Assembly: GCF_009604405.1 (NCBI RefSeq)
Contig: NZ_WEGK01000005.1
Location: forward strand, 434,001 to 498,000
Direction: 5' to 3'
From: Nocardia macrotermitis
GTDB taxonomy: Bacteria > Actinomycetota > Actinomycetes > Mycobacteriales > Mycobacteriaceae
DNA length: 64,000 nt
Of this stretch, positions 10,301 through 18,543 are shown one piece after another (positions within the stretch are counted from its first letter, which is position 1; each line of letters starts with the position of its first letter). The notes beneath the pieces were generated by a model. It saw nothing but the letters and a program-made list of their open reading frames with translations, was not told the origin of the DNA and did no database searches. Both the position numbers and the translations under genes were made by a program.

Positions 10301-11110
10301 CTAGATCTCCCGCTGCCGCAGCTTCCACCAGGTCAGCGCCCCGGTGGCAGCGGTCCAAAGGATCAGCACGACGGCGGAGACGGCGCCGGGCGACAGAAAC
10401 GGGCTGTGCGAGAAGGAACCGACGGCGACCGTCCCGATGGTGGCCGAATCGGGGAGCAGCACCGCGAACCCCGGAATACCGATACCCCGGGTGATCAGCC
10501 ACAACAGCGGCTCGGCGACCAGGCACCAGCCGACCATGGCGGTCACGGCCAGACCCGTGGAACGCAGCAGCAGACCCAGACTCGCGCCGATCACACCCCA
10601 GCACACGGTCGCGAGCAGACCGCCCAGCAGCACCCCGGTCAGACGCAGACCGAACTGCACCTCCGAATGCCCCAGCAGAGCCAGGCCGACGCCCGCGCCG
10701 ATCTCGGCCGCCAATCCCAGTACCAGCGAAAACAGTGCTGTCACACCGAGTTTCGCGCCGAACCGCAGATCCCGATCGGGAATGAACAGCGCGGTCAGCG
10801 AGATGCTCTCGTAGCGGTATTCCGCACCGGTGGCCGCCGCGCCGCTCACCGCCGCCGCGATCACCGCCACCAGAACGGCCAGATACAGCCCGACCGTGAC
10901 GGTGCCGGTGGCGATCTGCGCGCCGTCCCGCGGTCCGCTACCGGTTCCGCCGCTGATCAGACCGGTGATCAGGCCGCTCCCCGCGCAGCCCGCCGGAATC
11001 AGCCATCCCGAACGCTGGGTGATCACCCGGCGGATCTCCGAGTACGCGGCCCGGCGCACGGGGACCGGAATCTGCGGCAGGGGCGGTAGTTTCGGCATGG
11101 TCGGATTCAT
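10301..11110 (-). CDS. ABC transporter permease (ABC-2 type)
   Basis: 269 residues with about six membrane segments, including GLYLAVLVAVIAAAVSGAAA, VTALFSLVLGLAAEIGAGVG and VLLGGLLATVCWGVIGASLG. Size and topology fit the ABC-2 permease type (compare ABC proteins with a YESISLTALFIPDR-like cytoplasmic loop after helix 2). Its ATG overlaps the stop codon of the upstream ATPase gene by 4 bp, so the two are translationally coupled and should form one transporter. The substrate is unknown. The partner ATPase has degenerate motifs, which makes active transport by this pair doubtful. Confidence 0.75.
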   Translation of the reverse strand: MNPTMPKLPPLPQIPVPVRRAAYSEIRRVITQRSGWLIPAGCAGSGLITGLISGGTGSGPRDGAQIATGTVTVGLYLAVLVAVIAAAVSGAAATGAEYRYESISLTALFIPDRDLRFGAKLGVTALFSLVLGLAAEIGAGVGLALLGHSEVQFGLRLTGVLLGGLLATVCWGVIGASLGLLLRSTGLAVTAMVGWCLVAEPLLWLITRGIGIPGFAVLLPDSATIGTVAVGSFSHSPFLSPGAVSAVVLILWTAATGALTWWKLRQREI

Positions 11111-12030
11111 TGCGGCATCCCGTACGGTGTCGGCGCGGTCCTGGTCAGAGCGGTCAATACCCGATCCGGATGGACGGGCTCGGGGATCATCTCGGTCAGT
11201 TGCACCCGGGCGCGACCGGCGGCGGCCTCGATATCGGCGCGTCCGGCCTCGGCGATCGCCAACCGCCCGTCCGACCGCATGACCGCGTCGGTGAAACCCT
11301 GCGCGGCGAGCATGGTGGCCAACGCGATCGGGCTCGAGGCGGCGACCACGAGCCGGTCGGGATGGTTGCGCCGCAGCGAACGCGGACTGCCCTGATACAC
11401 CACCGAACCGGCGCTGAGCACGACCAGATTGTCCGATACCGGCAGTACCGTCGACAGACTCTGCGAGGTCAGCAGCACACTGCCGCCGCGCCGGGCGTGC
11501 CGGTGCAGGCGGTCGAACAGCCAGGCGCGTTCTGGGCCGTCGAGTCCGGTCAGCGGGTCGTCCAGGATCAGCAGCGGCGGATCGCCCAGCAGCGCGATGG
11601 CCAGCGCGACCCGCGCGGTCATATTCGGCGGCAGTGTCTGCACCTTGGTCCGCGCGACCGCGTCCAGGCGGGTGAGCGCGAGAATGCCGTCCACCTCGGC
11701 ATCGGAGACGCCCGCGGCCGCGGCGTAGACCAGCAACTGCCCGCGCACGGTCCGCCCCGGCTGCAACCCGTACGGCTGCAACACCGCGCCCACCGGGCGG
11801 TTTCCGCGCACACCCGAGCCGGGTCCGCCGACCGACGCGGTGCCGGACGAGGGTTTCAACTGGCCCAGCAGGATCTGCACGAGCAGCGATTTCCCGGCGC
11901 CGGGCGGCCCGACCAGGGCGGTGGTCGTCCCGGCGGGTACCGAGAAGGTCACCTCGCGCAACACCGTGACGCCGTCGAACTTCATGGTCAGCCCGGTCAC
12001 GCCGAGGGCGAGCGGTCGGGCCGCACTCAT
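11107..12030 (-). CDS. ABC transporter ATP-binding protein with degenerate catalytic motifs
   Basis: 307 residues. The N-terminal 200 residues form an ABC ATPase fold: Walker A GPPGAGKS near residue 40 and Walker B LLILDDPLTGLD near 155. Three conserved features are altered: the LSGGQ signature is replaced by LPPNM, the catalytic Glu after Walker B is Asp, and the switch histidine is Gln (LLTSQSL). The last 90 residues are a poorly conserved C-terminal extension like those of ABC-2 exporters. It overlaps its permease by 4 bp and lies 34 bp downstream of a hypothetical protein on the same strand. It probably binds ATP but may hydrolyse it slowly or act as a regulatory subunit; that is inference. 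Confidence 0.82.
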   Translation of the reverse strand: MSAARPLALGVTGLTMKFDGVTVLREVTFSVPAGTTTALVGPPGAGKSLLVQILLGQLKPSSGTASVGGPGSGVRGNRPVGAVLQPYGLQPGRTVRGQLLVYAAAAGVSDAEVDGILALTRLDAVARTKVQTLPPNMTARVALAIALLGDPPLLILDDPLTGLDGPERAWLFDRLHRHARRGGSVLLTSQSLSTVLPVSDNLVVLSAGSVVYQGSPRSLRRNHPDRLVVAASSPIALATMLAAQGFTDAVMRSDGRLAIAEAGRADIEAAAGRARVQLTEMIPEPVHPDRVLTALTRTAPTPYGMPQ

Positions 12031-12064
12031 CGTTCCCTCCCGTGGGCAGTGGATTCCGGGGGTT

Positions 12065-12784
12065 TCACTGCTGTTCCTCCCGCAGTTGGTCCAGGGCGGG
12101 CAGCGGATCCGCGTCGATCACCAGCGGAGTCGGCCAGGCCGGGGGCGGCGGGCCGAATGCCCGGTGCGCGTTGGCGATGGTCTGTTTGCCGAGCGTCCGG
12201 TTGCCGAAACCGCCGATGGCCGCGCCGATTCCGGCCGGCAGCACCTTGCCGAACATCAGCGGGCTGCGCTTGGCCAGGAAGCGCAGCACGAAACGTCGCA
12301 TCAGCGTGTCGTTGAGGCTGTGGATACCGGGAATCCGCTCGGTCAGCAGGCTGGCCCAGTTCTGCGCCGAGCGGCCGACGTTCTTCTCCACGATCTGCAT
12401 CCCGCTCTCGCCGAGCACGACCGCCAGCACCAGCGCGCGGCGGCGCTCGACGTCCTCGGGGGCGATGCCGTGCACGGCCGCGACCGCGAGGGTGTAGACC
12501 GCCGAGGCCTCCAGGAAGAACGTGGTCTCCGCGCTGACCGCCGCGAGTGCGGCGATGGTGCCGATCGCGGGTACCGCCGCGGTCGCGCCGACGGCCGTGC
12601 CGCTGCCGGTGACGCTGGTCAGGAAGATGGTCTCGATCCGACCGATGATCTGCGCCGGGGATTCCTCGGGGTGTGCGCGCCGGAAGCGGTCCACGTACTT
12701 GGCAACCGCGGGCGCCTGCAATTGCGCGCCGTTGTCGAGTACGGACCGGATCGCCTTTTCCATCCCGGCCTTGAATATCGGCAT
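12065..12784 (-). CDS. Conserved hypothetical protein, possibly EcsC-like
   Basis: 239 residues, start ATG 12784 with AGAGGGG a few bases upstream. The middle is hydrophobic and glycine/alanine rich (VTGSGTAVGATAAVPAIGTI, then AALAAVSAETTFFLEASAVY), consistent with a membrane-associated helical hairpin. A later segment, LMFGKVLPAGIGAAIGGFGN, is similar. This arrangement recalls EcsC-type proteins but I cannot confirm the family. The gene is first in a probable three-gene operon with the degenerate ABC ATPase and permease. It is divergent from an AraC regulator across 249 bp. Confidence 0.6.
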   Translation of the reverse strand: MPIFKAGMEKAIRSVLDNGAQLQAPAVAKYVDRFRRAHPEESPAQIIGRIETIFLTSVTGSGTAVGATAAVPAIGTIAALAAVSAETTFFLEASAVYTLAVAAVHGIAPEDVERRRALVLAVVLGESGMQIVEKNVGRSAQNWASLLTERIPGIHSLNDTLMRRFVLRFLAKRSPLMFGKVLPAGIGAAIGGFGNRTLGKQTIANAHRAFGPPPPAWPTPLVIDADPLPALDQLREEQQ

Positions 12785-13033
12785 GTCACCCCTCTCGTCC
12801 GCGCCGAGTCTAGTGTGGCCGACCGCGATGCCGCCGACACGGCGATTCCGGTTCGCCGGGATTACGCCGGTCGAGCGGTGGTTTGCCGAACTTGTCGGTG
12901 GTACGGCCTACCGTGGAGGCGTGAGCGAGCTCACCGGTGGGTTCCCCGGCTCCGCATCCGTTCGGCTGCGGTGGGGGCGCACACGGTCGGAGTTCTCGCC
13001 GTACGAATCCGAAACTGTTCAGGGGGTGAACGG

Positions 13034-14053
13034 GTGACCGCGACAGCCGTAGTGGAACCGATGGACGACGGCGCTGCGAGGGAGTTCGACCGAATCGTGT
13101 TCCGGCCGAACGCGAGTGTTGGGGAGTTGGTGAGCGAGTTGTCGGCGTGGCAGCGCGCCGAAGGGGAGTCGTTCGCCGATGGGCTCGGCGTTTCCGAGGG
13201 GGCGCGGGCCGCACCCGATCCACGATTGCGGCCCTACCTGGGCGATTACGTCGGTTATCGGCTGCGTGGTTTCGCGCCGGGAGTGCACATCGGGATGCCG
13301 TCGACGGCGTTGACGGTGATCGTGACGATCGACGAGCCGATCGAGCTGCCCGTCAGCTGTCATCCCGCCCAATCCGGCGGGCGCTGGGATGCGCTGGCCA
13401 GCGGGCTCACCGTGCGGCCGTGCCTGATCGGGCATCACGGATATCAGCACGGGGTGCAACTCGCGGTGACGCCGCTGGGCGCGCGGGCGCTGTTCGGCGT
13501 GCCGACCGCGGATCTGGGTTCGTGGCTGGTCGATCTGACCGATGTACTGGGCTCGTCGGCCGCGCGGCTACGCGAGCGGATGGCCGCCACCGACGACTGG
13601 TCCCGCCGGTTCGCGATTCTGGATCAGGTGCTGCTGGAGCAGGCGCGCGAGGCCACGATCGAACCGGAGTTGCGGCGGGCCTGGCAACTGTTGACCCGAT
13701 CCGCCGGGCAGGTGCGCGTGGGTGCGGTGGCCGAGGAGATCGGTTGGAGCAGAAGGTATCTGGGCTCCCGTTTCGCCGCCGAGTTCGGGATCACGCCCAA
13801 GGATGCCGCGCGATTGGCGCGCTTCGAATACTCGCACCGTTTGTTGCGCGCCGTCGCCAACGGTGTGGTGAGCGATGTCGCGGCCGCGGCTGTCAGGACG
13901 CTCGCCGAGGTGGCCGCCGCGTCCGGTTACTACGACCAGGCGCACATGGCCCGCGAATGGCGGGAGCTGGCCGGTCTGCCGCCCTCGCGGTGGCTCGAAT
14001 ACGAGGTGTTCCCATTCGTCCAAGACCCGGTACCCGAACTGTTGGAAGGCTGA
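13034..14053 (+). CDS. AraC family transcriptional regulator
   Basis: 339 residues. The N-terminal 220 residues are a cupin-like ligand-binding part of the type found in actinomycete AraC proteins (YVGYRLRGFAPGVHIGMPS near residue 75). The C-terminal 100 residues carry two helix-turn-helix units: VRVGAVAEEIGWSRRYLGSR and LAEVAAASGYYDQAHMAREW, ending LAGLPPSRWL. GTG 13034 is preceded by AGGGGG at 7 nt, which fixes the start well inside a longer open frame. The stop codon overlaps the start of a VOC-family gene (TGATG), so the regulator and that enzyme are co-translated and the regulator may respond to the enzyme's substrate. Confidence 0.9.
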   Translation: MTATAVVEPMDDGAAREFDRIVFRPNASVGELVSELSAWQRAEGESFADGLGVSEGARAAPDPRLRPYLGDYVGYRLRGFAPGVHIGMPSTALTVIVTIDEPIELPVSCHPAQSGGRWDALASGLTVRPCLIGHHGYQHGVQLAVTPLGARALFGVPTADLGSWLVDLTDVLGSSAARLRERMAATDDWSRRFAILDQVLLEQAREATIEPELRRAWQLLTRSAGQVRVGAVAEEIGWSRRYLGSRFAAEFGITPKDAARLARFEYSHRLLRAVANGVVSDVAAAAVRTLAEVAAASGYYDQAHMAREWRELAGLPPSRWLEYEVFPFVQDPVPELLEG

Positions 14054-14484
14054 TGGACATGACAGAGACAACCAGTGAAATCAGCACCCGCGCGGCGACT
14101 CCGGTGTGGCCGTGCCTGACCTACCGTGACGCCCCCGCGGCGATCGAATTCCTCTGCCGCGCATTCGGTTTCGTCGAACGCGCCCGCTACGGCGAAGGGG
14201 ACGTCGTGGACCACGCCGAACTGGGCTGGCCCGGCGGTGGCGGCATCATGCTCGGCTCGGTCCGCGAGGATTCGCTGCACGGCCAGCTGCCCACGGCCAC
14301 CGGATCGGTGTATGTCGTCATCGACAATCCGGACGAGCTGTTCGCCCGCGCGGAGCAGGCCGGAGCCACGATCATGCGCGGCCTGCGCGACGAGGATTAC
14401 GGCTCGCGCGGCTTCACCTGTCGCGACCCGGAGGGAGTCATCTGGAGTTTCGGCACCTACGCGGGAGCGCCGGAAGGCGAGTGA
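14053..14484 (+). CDS. VOC family protein (glyoxalase / bleomycin-resistance fold)
   Basis: 143 residues, one paired beta-alpha-beta-beta-beta unit as in PhnB-like VOC proteins: VWPCLTYRDAPAAIEFLCRA, GFVERARYGEGDVVDHAELG, then YVVIDNPDELFARAEQAGAT and GFTCRDPEGVIWSFGTYAG. The last motif, with the final DPEGVIWSFG strand, is the strongest marker. The specific reaction cannot be told. The start codon overlaps the stop of the araC-type gene; ATG 14059 is an alternative, better spaced (9 nt) from GGAAGG. It ends 16 bp from a convergent gene. Confidence 0.88.
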   Translation: MDMTETTSEISTRAATPVWPCLTYRDAPAAIEFLCRAFGFVERARYGEGDVVDHAELGWPGGGGIMLGSVREDSLHGQLPTATGSVYVVIDNPDELFARAEQAGATIMRGLRDEDYGSRGFTCRDPEGVIWSFGTYAGAPEGE

Positions 14485-14500
14485 CCCGTGCCGTCGCGGC

Positions 14501-15769
14501 TCATTCGGCGCGGTGGACCAGCCCGGCCGCATCGATGTCGACCTGGTTGCCGGTGTGGAACCAGCTTCCGGTGAAACGGGATTCGGTGGTCTGCGGGTCG
14601 TTCCAGTAGCGCGGGGTGATATTCGGTCCGCGGCAGAGCAATTCGCCGTGGCCGGATTCGGCGCGCGGCCCCCACAGCGCCAATTCCGTTCCGCCGAAAG
14701 GAAGTCCGAGCAGATCGCGGCAGTGCGGTTCGCCGCTGTCGGTCAGGGCCAGTCCGATACCGCTGGTCTCGGTCGCGCCCCAGACCGACCACTGCCGCGC
14801 CAGCGGGAACACCTCGCGCAGCGCGTCGGCCACGACCGCGCAGGTGCCGGGATCGGTGGCGGCCAGTTCAGCGCGATGTCCGGCGCTGCACACCTGCCGC
14901 ACCCCCTCGGCGTGCAGTCCGGCCAGATCGGGCAGCAGTCCGGCGAAGATGCGCGGCGTCGCGCAGACCGTGTCGATGCGTTCGGCCACAATGGTTTCCG
15001 CGATGAGGGATGGATCCGGGGACAGTACGACGGTGCCGCCGACCGCGAACGTCGGCAGCATCTGATCCACGCACCCGCTGGCGTGGGCCAGCGGCAGCAG
15101 CACCAGATTGCGCATCCCGTCGGTGGGCAGATCGAGCGCGCCGACCATGGACCGCACCGCCGAGAGCAGATTCTCGTTGGTCAGCTCCACCCCTTTGGGA
15201 TCGCCGTGCGCGGGCGCATCCTCGGGGCAGACGGTGCCGCTGGTGTAGCAGAGCAGGGCCAGTTCGCTCAGTGACGCACCGTCGTCGATGAAGGCCGCGC
15301 CGTCGGGCAGATCCGCGTAGTGCGCCTCGGCCCCGCCGCCGTCCAGGATGAAATCCGCGGCGCTGTCCGAAAGCAGTTGCGCGGCAAGCGCGTCGGGCAG
15401 CCGGTCGGGCACCAGCACCGGCACCGCGCCGGACAGCAGCGCCCCCAGGAAAGCCTGCACCCAGCGGGCGCCGACGGGCATCCGCACCGCGACCCGGTCG
15501 CCGTAACCGATGCCGTGCTCCTGCAACCCGCCCGCGATCCTGGACGCGCTGTGCCACAACTGCCGGTACGTCAGCCGCGTCTCGTGCCCGTCCGCCCCGC
15601 CGATCTCCACCACGGCCTCGCGCTGGGAGAAGGCGTGCACCTGCACGTCGAGCAGTTCGGTGAGGGCCGGATTGAGGTTGCCGTAGCGCAGCACACCGTC
15701 GGCTCCACGGGCAAGAGGGTTGGTACACCACGGGTTTCGTGTCTGTGGATATTCGACGAGCTGTGGCAT
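14501..15769 (-). CDS. AMP-binding (acyl-CoA synthetase-like) protein lacking the C-terminal domain
   Basis: 422 residues, against about 530 for family members. The large N-terminal domain is recognisable: LTYRQLWHSASRIAGGLQEH, LLCYTSGT, PKGVELTNENLL, LVLLPLAHASG, WGATETSGIG, then GNQVDIDAAGLVHRAE followed by a stop. That end falls at the hinge (A8) where the mobile C-terminal domain with the catalytic lysine should begin. There is also an insertion of about ten residues (VCPEDAPAHGD) between the TSGT and PKGV parts of the phosphate loop. No trace of the missing domain is seen in the 16 bp before the convergent gene. It may bind an adenylate without catalysing thioesterification, or be decaying. 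GGAGGG precedes the ATG. An enoyl-CoA hydratase gene lies upstream. Confidence 0.8.
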   Translation of the reverse strand: MPQLVEYPQTRNPWCTNPLARGADGVLRYGNLNPALTELLDVQVHAFSQREAVVEIGGADGHETRLTYRQLWHSASRIAGGLQEHGIGYGDRVAVRMPVGARWVQAFLGALLSGAVPVLVPDRLPDALAAQLLSDSAADFILDGGGAEAHYADLPDGAAFIDDGASLSELALLCYTSGTVCPEDAPAHGDPKGVELTNENLLSAVRSMVGALDLPTDGMRNLVLLPLAHASGCVDQMLPTFAVGGTVVLSPDPSLIAETIVAERIDTVCATPRIFAGLLPDLAGLHAEGVRQVCSAGHRAELAATDPGTCAVVADALREVFPLARQWSVWGATETSGIGLALTDSGEPHCRDLLGLPFGGTELALWGPRAESGHGELLCRGPNITPRYWNDPQTTESRFTGSWFHTGNQVDIDAAGLVHRAE

Positions 15770-15864
15770 GCGTCCCTCCGAGTGCCTCGTATGCGGCAGG
15801 CACCTGTGACTATATGACGCAGCTCACAATCGCGGGTTGATTGTCGGCAAACGTGTCTTCGTCG

Positions 15865-16653
15865 TCATCGTCCGGTGTAGGTCGCCTTGCCCGGCCCGAC
15901 GTCCAGGAAGCTGCGGACCGCGCCGCGGAGGTCCGCGGTCGCGAACAGCTCGCCCGAAACCTGCGGTGTCACCGAATCCGCATGTGCCACACCGCCGGAC
16001 CGCCACGCCTCGATGATCTGCTTGGTGGCGGCGTGGGCGCGGGTCGGGCCGTCGGCCAGCCGGGCGGTCAGGGCACGCGCGGCGGTGTCGACGTCCTCGT
16101 GCACCGCGTTGACCACACCCCAGTCGGACATGGTGGCGGCGTCGTACAGGTCGCCGGTCATGACGAATTCGCGGGCTCGGCCGGATCCGGCGCGTTCGGC
16201 CAGTCGCTGCGGTCCGCCCATCGACGGCGTCAGCCCGACGACGGTCTCCACCAGCCCGAACTTCGCCTTCGGCGCGGCCAGGATGATGTCGCAGGCCAGC
16301 GCGATCTCGAAGGCCGCGGTCAGGGTCAGCCCGTGCGCGGCGAACACCACCGGGCACGGCAGTGCCTCGATCGGATGGATGATCCGGCCGAACAGGTCCT
16401 CCCAGAGCGCGGTGCCCTGTTCGATCGACAACCCGTCGAAGACGTGCACGTCCACGCCCCCGGACACGACCTTGCCCTCGGCGCGCAGCAGCACCGCGCG
16501 CGGCGGCGCGGCGGTCAGCTCGGCGACGTTCGCGGCCAGGGAATCCAGCAGTCCCTTGTCGAACAGGTTCAGCGGCGGATGGTCGACGGTGATGGTCGCC
16601 AGCTGCGCCCCGGCGTCGGTTTCGGTACGGTCCAGACGAGTGGGTTCGGTCAT
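15865..16653 (-). CDS. Enoyl-CoA hydratase/isomerase family protein
   Basis: 262 residues, crotonase fold. Enzymes of this family stabilise an enolate of acyl-CoA thioesters, mostly in beta-oxidation. Motifs: ITVDHPPLNLFDKGLLDSLA near residue 23, the oxyanion-hole segment ACDIILAAPKAKFGLVETVV near 123 with GLTPSMGGPQRLAE. The usual G-AG-D oxyanion sequence after RAEGKV reads VSGGVDVHVF. The catalytic glutamate equivalent in FGLVETVVGL is kept. No Shine-Dalgarno sequence; TAGATT stands 6 nt before ATG, so the mRNA may be leaderless. The AMP-binding gene lies 95 bp downstream on the same strand, which hints at shared acyl-CoA metabolism. Confidence 0.88.
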   Translation of the reverse strand: MTEPTRLDRTETDAGAQLATITVDHPPLNLFDKGLLDSLAANVAELTAAPPRAVLLRAEGKVVSGGVDVHVFDGLSIEQGTALWEDLFGRIIHPIEALPCPVVFAAHGLTLTAAFEIALACDIILAAPKAKFGLVETVVGLTPSMGGPQRLAERAGSGRAREFVMTGDLYDAATMSDWGVVNAVHEDVDTAARALTARLADGPTRAHAATKQIIEAWRSGGVAHADSVTPQVSGELFATADLRGAVRSFLDVGPGKATYTGR

Positions 16654-16659
16654 GGCCCG

Positions 16660-16665
16660 AATCTA
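16660..16665 (-). promoter_or_regulatory. Leaderless -10 hexamer for enoyl-CoA hydratase gene
   Basis: Read on the minus strand, TAGATT is followed by 6 nt and the ATG at 16653. That spacing would place the transcription start at or next to the start codon. Confidence 0.45.
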
Positions 16666-16838
16666 GCCAGCCGGGGCCGCGCGGAACAGAGCGAGGGGCC
16701 TCGAATTGTCCGTGCGGCTCACCCCGCACGCCCGCGAGCCGCTACCCCGCGCACCCTTCGGAGATGACACCCCATCGCACGCCGCCCGCCCTGCCGACCG
16801 ATTCCAGCTGGAGCAGATCGACTGGCGGCGCGGGGAAT

Positions 16839-17585
16839 TCACGCCAACATACGTTCACCGAGGCGGGCACGCAGGTCCCGGGTGAGGCCGAGGGCGGCGA
16901 AGTAGCCGTTCAGGTCGATGTGCAGGTCGCGCATCGAATCCGTACCGGCCGCGAGGTATTCGGGGCGGACGCCGAGCACCTCGGGCGGGAGGCGCAGGCG
17001 GCCACCGGAGTTGTGGTGCACGTCCGCGGCCAGGGCGTCGGCGGCGTGATTGCTGAGCAGGAAGTCGGCCAGGATGTCGGCCTCGGAGACGCCGATCGCG
17101 CGCAGCAGGGTCGCGATCGCCCAGCCGGTGCGGTCCTTGCCCGCGGCGCAGTGCACCAGGACCGCGCCGTCGTCGCGCAGCAGCGATTCGGCGATGGCCA
17201 GCAGCGCGGTATGCGCCTCGGGCATACCGGGGAACGAGCGGTAGATCTCGAGCATCTCGGAAAGGCTGTCGCGTTCGCCCGCGGCCTCGTGCGGCGGTTG
17301 TCCGTCGATGGCGGAATCGAACGGGGTGAGTCGCAGCCGCACGTCCGAGGGCAGGACGTCCGCGCCCAGATGATCGATCTCCTGCGGTCCGCGTAGGTCG
17401 TGCACGGTGCGGACGCCGAGTTCACGCAATGTTTTCCGGCCCTGGTCGTCGATCCGGCACAGATGTGCCGAGCGCAACAGCACCCCGCTGCGGAGTCTGC
17501 GCCCGTGCGCGGTGCGGAGGCGGCCCATATCGCGGTAGTTGAAGGTACCGGAGATCAGAAAGTGGTCTGGACGCGCGGTGTTCAT
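16839..17585 (-). CDS. PtpB-like tyrosine/lipid phosphatase
   Basis: 248 residues. The phosphatase signature is HCAAGKDRTG near residue 141, with the extra acidic and lysine residues that define the PtpB (Rv0153c) group, which acts on phosphotyrosine and phosphoinositides. The N-terminal motif GTFNYRDMGRLRTAHGRRLR and the GVRTVHDLRGPQEI segment also match that family, while the C-terminal part (LPPEVLGVRPEYLAAGTDSM) is the lid region. In pathogens the homologue is secreted into host cells; I see no signal peptide here. ATG 17585 has no Shine-Dalgarno sequence but a TAGCCT hexamer 6 nt upstream, so leaderless expression is likely. Confidence 0.88.
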   Translation of the reverse strand: MNTARPDHFLISGTFNYRDMGRLRTAHGRRLRSGVLLRSAHLCRIDDQGRKTLRELGVRTVHDLRGPQEIDHLGADVLPSDVRLRLTPFDSAIDGQPPHEAAGERDSLSEMLEIYRSFPGMPEAHTALLAIAESLLRDDGAVLVHCAAGKDRTGWAIATLLRAIGVSEADILADFLLSNHAADALAADVHHNSGGRLRLPPEVLGVRPEYLAAGTDSMRDLHIDLNGYFAALGLTRDLRARLGERMLA

Positions 17586-17978
17586 CTGTCAAGGCTACGG
17601 TCGGGGTGGTTGCTCCAGGGTGTCGTTCATCGATCGAACCGGCGAATCTCCGGCGGCGTGTGGGAACCGCCACAGAGATTCGGAGCCGAATCCGTGGTTC
17701 ACTGGAACTTCGGCCCGATCACAGACTCGTCTCACATTCCGGCGGGATGATGGGGCGGATGTCCGTTGGATCGCAGCGTGGTTCCAAGGGGGTAACAAAA
17801 CATTCCTTCAGTCCGCAAAACCGCACTGAACTCGGTCGCCAGCCCTGGAAACCTTCTATATTGATGAAGTTGAACGGGTCGACCGGACGCGCGGGTCCGG
17901 TCCGATCAGCGAGGATCCACAACCCGTTGAGCGGCCCGCGCAGGTGCGTGTGTTCAGTTTGCCCAAAGGGAGTCTTCG
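17586..17978. other. 393-bp divergent intergenic region with inverted repeat
   Basis: Separates the ptpB-like gene and the TetR-like gene. It contains comparatively AT-rich stretches (around 17805-17870) likely to hold promoters, and an 8+8 perfect inverted repeat GACCGGAC/GTCCGGTC at 17881-17902, about 77 bp upstream of the TetR-like start. No convincing gene is present. Confidence 0.5.
17592..17597 (-). promoter_or_regulatory. Leaderless -10 hexamer for ptpB-like gene
   Basis: On the minus strand TAGCCT is followed by 6 nt and ATG 17585; no purine-rich ribosome-binding site intervenes. Confidence 0.45.
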
Positions 17979-18458
17979 TTGAGCGTTAGTGGTGAGATGA
18001 CCGAGCTCCGGCCCAGACCGGCGCTCGCCGAGGCGGTGGAGCGGGCGCGTGCCGAGCTCGATTTTTCCGGCACCCGCGCGTTACGGGTGCTGCTGCACGC
18101 GGGCGTGAGCGCGCTGTGGCCCGCGATCAAGGCCACGCCGGACCGGCAGGTGCGCATCTACGAGGCCACCATCTCGGCGTTGCGCCGCAGGTGGGACGGG
18201 CAGGGCGAATCCGCGGTCGAGGAGTCGGCGGTCGCGTTGTTCCGGCAGCAGGAGGCGGAGGTCACCGCGTTCCTGCGGTTGTGCGCGGAGCGGTCCGAGA
18301 CGGAGTGGATCGAGCCGGTGGAGGCGATCTCGGCCTATGCCGTGGCGGTTGTGCAGGGTACGGTGCTGCGCTGGCTGGCCGACGGTGACGACGAGACGAC
18401 GCTGGTGGTACTCGACGATCTGGTGTCGAGCCTGTCCAGCCGGGCCGTGGACAAGTAG
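17979..18458 (+). CDS. TetR-like C-terminal domain protein without helix-turn-helix
   Basis: 159 mostly helical residues. The stretch ALRVLLHAGVSALWPAIKAT then DRQVRIYEATISALRRRW resembles the start of TetR C-terminal ligand-binding domains, and WIEPVEAISAYAVAVVQGTV resembles their dimerisation helices. No DNA-binding motif precedes it: only about 30 polar residues stand before the first helix and the upstream 390 bp hold no HTH in any frame that I can see. The TTG start at 17979 has AAAGGGAG 6 nt upstream; ATG 17997 is possible. It could be a ligand sensor, an antagonist of a full-length TetR, or a relic. A PLP-enzyme gene follows 85 bp downstream. Confidence 0.6.
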   Translation: MSVSGEMTELRPRPALAEAVERARAELDFSGTRALRVLLHAGVSALWPAIKATPDRQVRIYEATISALRRRWDGQGESAVEESAVALFRQQEAEVTAFLRLCAERSETEWIEPVEAISAYAVAVVQGTVLRWLADGDDETTLVVLDDLVSSLSSRAVDK

Positions 18459-18543
18459 TTCTTCCCCGCGGGGATTTCCGAGGTGATCGTTCCGGAGGCG
18501 GTCGTCGCCGTCGAACTGGACGTATGACCAACTTCATGGTTCA

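Noticed and set aside
11840..13033. Long N-terminal extension of the AraC-type regulator
   Set aside because: The extension is antisense to the ABC ATPase and hypothetical genes; GTG 13034 has a good Shine-Dalgarno sequence and begins the recognisable protein.
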